Source: Maniola hyperantus
Lineage: Eukaryota; Arthropoda; Insecta; Lepidoptera; Nymphalidae
Assembly: GCF_902806685.2 (NCBI RefSeq)
Contig: NC_048560.1
Coordinates: 4,628,492-4,692,491, forward strand
Reading direction: 5' to 3'
DNA length: 64,000 nt
Positions 55,526-64,000 of the stretch are shown here, one piece after another. Made by a program: the position numbers and the translations under genes. Position 1 is the first letter of the stretch. The number at the start of each line of letters is the position of its first letter. The notes under the pieces are model-generated. The model ran no database searches, was not told the origin of the DNA, and saw nothing but the letters and a program-made list of their open reading frames with translations.

Positions 55526-56669
55526 CGGGCATTACAAGTTTATTTTGTTGGAATGGAATCCTTGCTGATAAATTAATGAAGTAGCTCACAAGTTATAACT
55601 AATTTGATGGCTTTATATTTTACTATTTATTATGTATTTATAGTTTATATCTAACCTTGGCTACTTTATATTCTCGGCAAATAAGAAATTCACATAGAGA
55701 TAAAGGAAATTCACTTGTGTAAATGTTTAACTAATTTTTAAAGCAATTCGCCTTCATATTAAATCCATTTTACATAATGGTAACATTATGAAACGTCATA
55801 TTATGTTAAATGCATAAATGTCATCAACTGTTAGAGACGTGCATAGATCAAAGAATTTGCAAGTACTACTACGGATAGATGTTTGATGAACATCTCGATA
55901 GTTGGTCGACAGAAATCGATTTTAATTATATTGTGGGTAAACAAAATAATTGTTTCGACACGTTGTTGTGTGCGCACAACCGTGCCGCGCAGTACAGTGC
56001 AAGTGAATTAGATCATTACGGTGCTAAACGAGTTTTGGCCTTTGACTGCACATAGGTGAACTTAATAACTTAATAGTTACTCTTCGCATTTATTTTTATT
56101 TATTCCTATAGAAAGACAATTATTTCGCTTAGGAGAAGTTGCGTGCGAATGCTTATAGCAAAGTATCAAAGTAAATTATTAATAATTGATTAATCAGCAT
56201 CAACCCCTCGCTGGCTCACTACAGAGCACAGGTCTCCTCTCAGTATGGCCATAGTCTACCACGCTGGCCAAGTGCAGATTGGCAGACAGAATTAATAATA
56301 TTGATTAATGAATAAAAATCGATGATATGCCTATCGATACTTAACAATAAAATTCATTCGTCATTCCCTCCCTACTCTATTACTCCCATAGCTTGACTTG
56401 TTGGCTGGCACTTCACTGTCACTGATAATTTTGACAGTTGACATTTCTTATCGAAAGTTCATCGTACATGGTTACGATAACTTAGAAATAATTTAAAATA
56501 GTTTTATGAATAGGTACTTGTCCACTACAGTGTTAGTGACAAGTATTTGATTAGTTTTTACCATAATAATGCCTAAAGTGTAGTTAAAGGCGCCTTTTTA
56601 AATTTCTTTAGTGTTATTTTATAACCTATAAAATTTGTTTTAATAGGTATCGAATTAATTATTCTTGTA

Positions 56670-59600
56670 ATGGATAATCAAGGGAAACATGTTATTCGTG
56701 TCGGTTCAAGGAAGAGCGAGGTGTGTGCATATATGGAAATTTACGAATTATAACAGTTTGATTTTTTCCTCATACAAGTGTGTATATTAATAATAAATAT
56801 TTACTAGGTACTGATCAACTAGACCTACTTATCTTTATTCTATACCTATTAAACGAAAAACTGACTGACTTACTGACAATGTAGGTACAGCTGAAATGGC
56901 TGAAATTGGAAAAGCCTTTCAGAACCTATTTAGGTTCTGAAAATCCTGTGGGAACCCTTTGTTTTCCATTTGATAAAAAGTAGCCTATGTCTTTATCCTA
57001 TAGATACATTTTGTCAAGATAGAATTTGAACTATTCAGTGATTGAGCTTTGAAAAGTTAACAAATAAAATTTACTCTTTCACATTTATAATACTTAAAAT
57101 AAATAATAATTACTTAAGATTTGTTTTTATTTCAGTTGGCGCTCATTCAAACTAATTTTGTTATTGACAGCTTAAAGAAAGTTTATTCTGATAAAGAATT
57201 TACAATAGGTATGATTTTTAATATATTTCTATTTTAAATTAGGCCGAATATCATCATCATCATGATCAACCCATCGCCATTACGATAGAACTCACACTCT
57301 AACGGTGCACAACACATTTGCAATGTAACCGATTAGAACAAAGAGTGGGGTGCGTCATCATGGATTGTACTATTTATAACTCCCGATCAACATCGCACCA
57401 TTCAACTTGACTCTTATTTTGACCCTGAGGTCGGTATTCTATAGTCACCATTGAGTTACTATTAAGGTATGATTCCGAACCACGCTGCATGCAGCAGCGC
57501 TGCCGCAACAGTGCTTTTACCAGCTGTCACAGCGCTGCTGCATGCAGCGTGGTTGGGAATCATACCTTTTGAATGTAGTTGAGCTGCTGATCTAGCCGAG
57601 TTTGTTGTAGGCTCTTCTCAGACCTGGGCGCGTATCGAACCCTCGTAGCTTTAGTTTTAAGTATGTATTAATTATCACCACCGTATTTGGGAGGATGACC
57701 TGCCAAAGGGTTGGCGCGGATTGGCGTTAGATAGGAAAAAATGGAGAAGTCTAGAGGAGGCCTATGTCCAAAGAGGACAACCTGATCTGTAAATTGCTGG
57801 TGTTACCAATTTTTAGAATAAATTATATAGGATAGGATAATTAAAAAATAGTAAATAAGAAATTAGTAATACGGTTAGTTAGTAATATAAGATGTATAAT
57901 TATTGTATCAGAGAATAAAGGCTATTTTATTTTATTTATTATTTAATTAAATAAACTATAAAATCTACACTAAATCATCTTACAAATTAAAATTTTGACC
58001 ATCAGTAAGCGTTAAATTTTACCTATTCTGAATAAATAATTTGAGTTTTTTTTTAATTTATTACTTCATGGATATTCTTTTGCAGTTACCATGACAACGC
58101 TAGGTGATAGAATCCTGGACGTCTCCCTGCCGAAGATTGGAGAGAAATCGCTGTTCACCAAAGATCTGGAGGATGCTTTAAGAAATGACACAGTAGACTT
58201 TGTAGTACATTCCCTGAAAGATTTGCCCACTTCGCTGCCCGATGGACTAGCTATTGGGGCTGTGTTTGAAAGGTATAATCATTAATCAGTCAAATTTTTA
58301 TTTATTTATTTATTTATTAGATATAGGCAAACGCTTGACCACAATCACACCTGATGAAAAGTGATGATGCGGCCTAAGATGGGACGCGTTTACCTAGAAG
58401 ATGCCTATTCACTCTTGTTTTAAAGATACCCGGGTTGTAATTAGTAGGAAACACATATCGTGGGAGAGTATTCCAAACCTTAGCCATGCGTATGAGGAAT
58501 GATGACGCAGAACGTTTCGTGCGTGTAGATGGAATGTCGACAACATAAGGATGGAAACTCGCCCGACGCCAAATTATTGTATTATACTAGATGATGTAGT
58601 TGTAGATTAAGGTTTTTCAAAAATTATGTGGGAACTCTTTGATTTTCCGGGAAAAAAGTAGCCGATGCCCATCCCCAGAATATCTCTGTGCCAAATTTTG
58701 TCATTATTGGTTGAACAGAGGAGTCGTGAAAAGCTAGCAGACAAACAGACACACTTTCACATTTATAATAGTAGTATGGACTACGGATTCCCCAAATATG
58801 AGGCCATCTCATCATCAGGTCAACCATCAGCCTCTCACTGCTTTCGAGTACATAGATCACTAATAAGGTTTTGGACTGTAGTAATAAAAAGATGTTTTTT
58901 TTTGTATAGCGGTAGTTTATGGGGCTGGAATGGAATAGAAAATAATTTAAAAAATCAAGATTTTTTTTCATTTTTAAAATAATTAATTATTAACGTGTTG
59001 TGACGTCATTATTCACCTTCCGTACAGCGTGACAGTCATGTTAAATTAAATAAAAATCATGTTTTTTTTTTAAATTATTCTCTTTACCCCATATAAACTG
59101 CCGCTATACAAAAAATCACGTCATTTTATTACCACAGTCCAAGACCCTATTACTTTACGATAATAACTTAGGCCTACATAAATATGTAGGCCTAAGACTT
59201 GAATATGTAGATTGTAGATAGATAAGATCAACCTCGACCTCTTATCTTATTTGAAATCCTATTTGGGCAAATACAATATTTATATCATAAGTTTAGAAAA
59301 TGTCTCGACTGTTAGGAATACCTATTGTTTACATTCATAAAAAAATATCTAAATAATATTAAATGAAAAAGTGACTGACTGACTGATCTATCAACGCACA
59401 GCTCAAACCACTGAACCAATTGGACTGAAATTTGGCATGCGGATTATGATGAAGACATCTGCTAATAAAGAATTTTTGAAATTTCAACCCCTAAAGGGAG
59501 TAAAATGCAGACGAATCGCGGGCATTTATGATATAAAAATAAATAATAATAATCTGGCTGAAACTCATTTAAAAAAATCTAATTTACTTCGCGATAGGTA

Positions 59601-62600
59601 CTTTAATTTTATGAGTTCTAAGACTTCAGTTCATACTGTATTATGGCTATTGGCTATGACTTTCAAATTGAGCAAATTAGATATTAAATTAGGGGTTGAA
59701 ATGTCGAAAATCCTTTCTTAGCAGATGTCTACAACCCGTCGGAAATATCTGCGTATCCTAATGACGTAATCGCGTTGGCACCGGTACTGAATAGGCGAAA
59801 CGGGCGAGCAGAGGGGAAGCGCATTCCAGCTAAGTGCGCAGATATTTCCGACGTATTGTACGTCATAATAGCATGCCCAGCCCGATCCGTCCAGTAGTTT
59901 GAGCTGTGCCTTGATAGATCAGTCAGTCAGTACTTTTCCTTTTTAACCGACTTCAAAAAAAGGAGGAGGTTCTCAATTCGTCTGTATGGTTTTTTTTTTG
60001 TATGTGTTACGCGATTACTCCGTCAATTATGAACCGATTTTGATGATTCTTTTTATATATTCAGATGAATTCATTAAATTCCAGGGAAGATCCCAGAGAT
60101 GCCTTAGTATTACGTGAGGATGTAAAGGAATGTAGCTTGGCATCTCTACCTACTGGTTCAGTTATTGGTAAGAATTTATTCTTCCTTTTATTAAACAACT
60201 AGCTTATGCTCGCGACTTCGTCAGCGTGGACTACACAAATTTCAAACCCCTATTTCACCCCCTTAGGGGTTGAATTTTCAAAAATACTTTCTTAGCGGAT
60301 GCATACGTTATAAGAGCTATCTGCATGCCAAATTTCAGCCCGATCCGTACTGTAGTTTGAGCTGTGCGTTGATAGATCAGTCAGTCAGTCAGTCCTTTTT
60401 CGTTTATGTATTTAGATTTACCTATATGCGTAAAAGTTCACAACTGTGTAATTTTTTTTTATAAAGAATATTAGCCATGTTAAATGACAAATATTCCCCT
60501 TTCCTCTCCAACTAAGCGTCAAGCTTGTGCTAGGAGTAGCAGTGGCGTGCAGGTCATAGAGGCATAAATGCACTGCTTACCCCAGTTGTAATAGCTCAAT
60601 GCAAATTTTACATTATGACCTGCCAGTAAACACCTACCTACCTAACTAATGCCTACCCTGGCTTCAAACCCTGTGCACGCCACTGAGGAGTAGGTAAGAC
60701 AATAGTGCAACGGGCGGGGTTTGAACCGTCGACCTTTCGGTTTTCAGTCCACTCCTATACCGGTTGAGCTATTGAGGCTCATTCTTTAATGACTACTGTT
60801 TATTACAAAATATAATTTAGATGGTATAATAAAAGTGAATAAAATTATACATAACGTTTATAAAAAGTCGAGTAGGCATGATTTTGTTTAAACAGCTGAT
60901 ATATTATTCAGATACAGCCTTGAATTATAACAATGTTTATTGAAAAAAAAATATGATTGAGTTAAAAGTCCCGCAAATTGCTAATGCGCGTGGCTGCCAT
61001 TTTAGTGAGGGACGTTAGCACTAGACTGAAGATTCGAGCTACTGGTATATTTTAATAAATAAATAAAAAATTAATTACTTAAATATACATATTTTTACTT
61101 AAATATCATTTAGATGTTAATGAGACATAGCGCAATAGCAATTTGCGGGACTTATACCGTAAAAACGGTAAAAAGCCGGATAGTGGCCGAACTTTTGCTT
61201 ATGGGTGTTTTGACTTCTGAAACGCATTTAACCAGTTTTTTTTAACTAGGTACTTCCTCACTCCGTCGCACTGCGCAACTAAGGGGGTCGTTCCCGCATT
61301 TGTCGATAACAGACGTGCGCGGTAACCTCAACACTAGACTGCGTAAACTGGATGCGCCCACCAAGGAATATTCCGCCTTGTTACTCGCTTATTCCGGGTT
61401 GCAGAGAATGGGCTGGGGCAATCGGATATCTAGGGTAAGTATCATTTCTTAGTTGTTCCCCATCTATTGATGGACGTTCGTGGTATTACCTCAATACCAA
61501 AAGTTGCCTACGTTGTTAAAACATCGTCCATCTCACTCCTAAGTATGTCCCGCCCGTATATGTTGATTGGAACAGCCTACGCTCATGCTCGACTAGGAGC
61601 GGCCATGGAGATCACTCTTAGGGTGAGATTTATAGAGCGCACTTTGACTTAGCTTAGACTTAAGGACAGAGTTAAAACGAGACAGCTATATCTCTCACAT
61701 AAATCTCGTCTTTATTTTAGCTCAATCTTAAGTCTGAGCAAAGTCAAAGTGCGCTCTATAGATCTCTAATCTCAGCCTTAAAGCCCGATACGGATACAAT
61801 GTAAAAGTACCTGTTTTTAGGTACTGTCATGTGCTGAGATGATGTACGCAGTTGGCCAAGGCGCCTTGGCGGTGGAATGTCGGTCGGATAACCAACAGCT
61901 ACTGGACATGTTGGCGCCCTTTAACCACCCCGAGACGTACTGCAGGATATTGGCTGAAAGGAGCTTCCTTAAGACTTTGGGTAAGACAAATAAATTGACA
62001 AATATTGGCCAAGTTAACTTGGCCACGGCACGCCATGTTAAGATAAATAATGGTCAAGTTTTTTATTTAAAAACATGCTCAACATAAGTATAAGCATTAA
62101 AAAAATTAACTGCCAAGTTTTTGGCTTTAAAAAGTTGAAAATCAACCAAACAACAAGTTTTTCTTGAACGTTTTCCAGAAAAAAAAACTTAAAAATTTGT
62201 CGTTTGGACACTAGCTTCACTGATTTTTAGGGTTCCTATTTCTAAGTCTACTGTCCGTCTGTCTGGCTTTCTATCAGTGGGCTGTATCTCATAAACCGTA
62301 ATAGATAGAGAGTTGAAATGTTTCTATGATCGCTATCAAATATCTTAAGTTAATTCATACAGTTATATAGTTACACTAGCTTATGCTCGCGACTTCGTTC
62401 GCGTGGAGTACAAAATTTTCAAACTCCTATTTCACCCTCTTAGGGGTTGAATTTTCAAAAATCCTTTCTTAGCGGATGCTTACGTCATAATAGCTATCTG
62501 CATGCCAAATTTCAGCCCGATCCGTCCAGTAGTTTGAGCTGTACGTTGATAGATCAGTCAGTCACCTTTTCCTTTTATATATTTAGATATTATGATATGT

Positions 62601-63129
62601 AGAAAAAATAAACATTGTAGGTATGTATATATTTTTTTTATCTTTAGGTGGCGGTTGCAGCGCCCCAGTAGGCGTATCAACAAAACTAAAACCCTTAGAC
62701 ACAAACTTCCAACTGACAATCACAGGCGGAGTCTGGAGTCTAGACGGGCTCACCAAAATCGACCACACATTGGATCAAACATTTGCTCAAATAAAGCAAA
62801 CCAACAAACACAAACTCAGCCCTACCGAAGAGGGTAGTAACAAAAAACTTAAAGTCGACGACGAAAATAGTGACGTAAAATCGAATGATAACAATTCAAA
62901 CGAAATCGACAAAAGCGTTGAGAAAATCGATAGTCCAACGAATGTTTTGGATGAAAAAACAAGAATTTTCTGTGGTCTAACAGAAAATCCTAATATTCCA
63001 ATAGATGTTATAATCAAATGTGATAAGTTAGGTCGCGATTTAGCCAATGAGTTGATATCTAAAGGTGCTTTAGAGGTAATGAAAGTGACACAGGACCTAA
63101 TCAGGAGCTCTATTGTTAAGAGCTCTTGA
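56670..63129 (+). CDS. HMBS: Hydroxymethylbilane synthase (porphobilinogen deaminase), seven exons, 406 aa
   Basis: This haem-pathway enzyme joins four porphobilinogens into hydroxymethylbilane in the cytosol. Exons: 56670-56720, 57136-57208, 58086-58272, 60085-60177 region (ends at 60167), 61250-61434, 61821-61980 and 62648-63129. All joins are GT-AG and in frame. Seen motifs: N-terminal RVGSRKSELALIQT, active-site aspartate in VVHSLKDLPT, EDPRDALV, the double arginine SSLRRTAQL, DVRGNLNTRLRKLD, GLQRMGW, MYAVGQGALAVE, and the dipyrromethane-cofactor cysteine in GGGCSAPVGV. The C-terminal domain carries a Lys/Asp/Asn-rich insertion of about 60 residues (KHKLSPTEEGSNKKLKVDD to NVLDEKTR), so the protein is longer than the ~360 aa usual in animals. 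Exon 4 uses the AG at 60083-60084, not the earlier AG at 60063-60064, because only that restores FEREDPRDA. The start is the first ATG, near the family's usual N-terminus. Confidence 0.95.
57474..57568. mobile_element. MITE-4 hairpin in HMBS intron 2
   Basis: A 95-bp near-palindrome: AAGGTATGATTCCGAACCAC and GCTGCATGCAGCAGCGCTG pair with their mirrors ending GGAATCATACCTT. It is GC-rich in the arms, unlike its surroundings. Target duplication uncertain. Confidence 0.75.
57670..57945 (+). pseudogene. LINE 3' end in HMBS intron 2
   Basis: LALDRKKWRSLEEAYVQRGQ, then PDL and a stop, is the extreme C-terminus of an RTE-like polymerase. It is followed by an untranslated tail with AATAAAGGCTATTTTATTTT, closely resembling the tail at 1300-1345. 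Confidence 0.75.
58310..58575 (-). pseudogene. LINE (CR1/L2-like) C-terminus in HMBS intron 3
   Basis: The minus strand encodes TRTKRSASSFLIRMAKVWNT, LPRYVFPTNYNPGIFKTRV and NRHLLGK, the end block of a CR1/L2-like polymerase, plus a 3' untranslated part with an ATTT-repeat edge at 58300-58318. The same untranslated part occurs at about 18050-18110. Confidence 0.7.
58590..58785 (-). mobile_element. C-family element in HMBS intron 3
   Basis: The plus strand reads TGGGAACTCTTTGATTTTCC, AAAAAGTAGCCGATGCCC and ends CACATTTATAATAGTAGTAT. The CTAG terminus is decayed to ACTAGATGATGTAG. Confidence 0.6.
59355..59515 (-). mobile_element. B-family element in HMBS intron 3
   Basis: GACTGACTGACTGATCTATC, CTGAAATTTGGCATGCGGAT and CCCCTAAAGGGAG are present; the terminus is degraded to CAGACGAATCGCGGGCAT. 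Confidence 0.6.
59695..59945 (+). mobile_element. B-family element interrupted by MITE-9
   Basis: AGGGGTTGAAATGTCGAAAA and CTTAGCAGATGTCTA precede the insertion; CGTCATAATAGCATGCC, CGATCCGTCCAGTAGTTTG and a GTCA run follow it. Removing 59732-59860 restores the family sequence. Confidence 0.7.
59732..59858. mobile_element. MITE-9, TA target duplication, nested in B
   Basis: A 127-bp element with inverted ends of about 22 bp containing CGTCGGAAATATCTGCG, flanked by TA at 59730-59731 and 59859-59860. The nested position dates it after the B element. Confidence 0.8.
59943..60060 (+). repeat. Dispersed repeat directly before HMBS exon 4
   Basis: TTAACCGACTTCAAAAAAAG, GAGGAGGTTCTCAATTCG and TATGAACCGATTTTGATGA form a repeat I recognise as common in moth genomes. 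It ends about 25 bp before the exon 4 acceptor, so it probably supplies the branch-point region of this intron. Confidence 0.6.
60195..60420 (+). mobile_element. B-family element in HMBS intron 4
   Basis: It opens CTAGCTTATGCTCGCGACTT and ends with a short GTCA run and CCTTTTTCGTTTATGTATT. Confidence 0.75.
60480..60790 (-). mobile_element. SINE-3, tRNA-derived, in HMBS intron 4
   Basis: On the minus strand the head GAGCCTCAATAGCTCAACCG, a TGAAAACC anticodon-like loop and B-box CGGTTCAAACCCCGCC resemble a tRNA with a GAA anticodon. A body with GGTAGGCATTAGTTAGG and TGCACGCCACTG follows. It lacks a proper acceptor stem, so it is a SINE and not a tRNA gene. Confidence 0.65.
61621..61777. mobile_element. 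MITE-7 in HMBS intron 5
   Basis: A palindromic element: TATAGAGCGCACTTTGACTT and TAGACTTAAG pair with CTTAAGTCTGAGC and AAAGTCAAAGTGCGCTCTAT. A half copy lies at 13610-13690. Confidence 0.75.
62373..62590 (+). mobile_element. B-family element in HMBS intron 6
   Basis: It opens CTAGCTTATGCTCGCGACTT and ends CACCTTTTCCTTTTATATAT and ATTTAGAT. It ends about 60 bp before exon 7. Confidence 0.75.
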
Positions 63130-63205
63130 CGGGTAGTTAGATATTATTGTTATAGAGGAATTATTATTAGAAATGGCACATCTTTTTATACGCGTACGAA
63201 TTTGA

Positions 63206-63211
63206 AATAAA
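63206..63211 (+). terminator. Poly-A signal of the HMBS gene
   Basis: AATAAA lies 77 bp after the HMBS stop codon, followed by a second overlapping hexamer near 63214. 63240-63590 beyond it shows nothing recognised. Confidence 0.65.
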
Positions 63212-63594
63212 AAATAAAATATATACAGGATGTAACCAGAACGTTGGCAAAGAAGGAGACAGGTGATAGTACTAATGATTATACTGATATGATACCGCGA
63301 AAAAAATATTAAAAAATCCTATAATTTTGTAAAAGTTTACGTTATATTGCAAATAAAACACCTGACTAACGCTAGACGTCAACGAACGTTCCGTAAGTAG
63401 GCCACTCGGAGTCAATACCCCGTCGTATTGACCCGAGCTTTGCACGCTATACTTTGCGGGTTTGAAAAATACTAAATCACTAAAACTACAAGATTATCGG
63501 TATTGGATTGTGTTTAGGTAGTATAACAATAACGCTAAGTTTTTGCTACAGTTCTGTTTACACTCTATATTAAAATATCTAGAGTTTTATAATA

Positions 63595-63815
63595 TACTAG
63601 CTTATGCTCGCGACTTCGTCCGCGTGGACTACAAAATTTCAAACCCCTATTTCACCCCCTTAGGAGTTGAATTTTCAAAAATCCTTTCTTAGCGGATGCC
63701 TACGTCATAATAGCTATCTGCATGCCGAATTTCAGCCAGATCCGTCCAGTAGTTTGAGCTGTGCATTGATAGATCAGTCAGTCAGTCAGTCACCTTTTCC
63801 TTTTATATAATATGT
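63595..63815 (+). mobile_element. B-family element, full length
   Basis: It opens CTAGCTTATGCTCGCGACTT and has AGGAGTTGAATTTTCAAAAA, a GTCA run and CACCTTTTCCTTTTATATAA. It is very close to the copy at 62373, so the two are probably young. Confidence 0.8.
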
Positions 63816-64000
63816 ATATTTGAGTAAGACTTTTAAGTTTTATTCTTGCTCTTCATATTAGTAAAGATTCTATACTATTGCCCTGCCATTACTAATTGTT
63901 CTAATTTTTGATCCGGATTGTAATAGTGTTATATATTCATTTAAATAATGATGTAGCTATATTAAATGAGTAGGCAACTATAGTACGTGACAGCTTGGGA

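Noticed and set aside
57240..57460. Possible gene fragment in HMBS intron 2
   Set aside because: It starts with a SINE-1 tail trace and has no coding signal.
60710..60780. tRNA-Phe-like sequence on the minus strand
   Set aside because: The anticodon-like loop is followed directly by a repeat body and the acceptor stem does not close, so it was called SINE-3.

Overview
The window is nuclear DNA of an insect, almost certainly a moth or butterfly. It is AT-rich, has short exons in repeat-filled introns, and carries repeat families that I recognise from lepidopteran genomes: GACA/GACT-microsatellite Helitron-like elements ending in CTAG, tRNA-derived SINEs, RTE-type LINE tails and many palindromic MITEs. 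No species can be named from the sequence.

Layout. Positions 1-35,000 hold no convincing host gene. They are a layered repeat field: nested SINEs, Helitron-like elements, LINE 3' ends, MITEs with TA duplications, a 28-bp minisatellite (14,656-14,963), a 240-248-bp satellite (18,671-19,680) and several local tandem duplications. Positions 35,165-39,815 hold an intact gene for a 993-residue protein that looks like a DDE/RNase-H-type transposase. It has its own TATA box, a short leader exon and a 327-bp intron. Both non-coding flanks carry a palindromic 13-mer, TGTCC-N3-GGACA, in five perfect copies. This is the best candidate in the window for something undescribed.

Positions 40,000-43,400 are repeats. 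Three spliced host genes follow. (1) A minus-strand MADF-BESS gene (44,057-46,014, two exons, 264 aa) has a perfect 443-bp palindrome in its only intron. (2) A vaccinia-related kinase (VRK/ballchen type; 47,629-53,833, five exons, 879 aa) has a large insertion between its catalytic loop and its DYG motif. (3) Hydroxymethylbilane synthase, the third enzyme of haem synthesis (56,670-63,129, seven exons, 406 aa), has all recognisable catalytic residues. For all three, exon joints were set by reading frame, GT/AG sites and protein continuity. Their introns are loaded with the same repeats that fill the left half.

The three host genes have unrelated jobs (chromatin/transcription, histone/BAF kinase, haem synthesis), so nothing suggests a functional cluster. 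Repeat family letters used below: A = the ~440-bp element with a GACA microsatellite and ends reading CCGGCCAAGTGCGAG and GGTACGGAACCC; B = Helitron-like, GACT microsatellite, ends CGAGCATAAGCTAG; C = Helitron-like, GTCT microsatellite, ends CGGGCATCAGCTAG; SINE-1, SINE-2 and SINE-3 = tRNA-derived SINEs; MITE-1 to MITE-10 = palindromic elements. These names are local labels, not database names.
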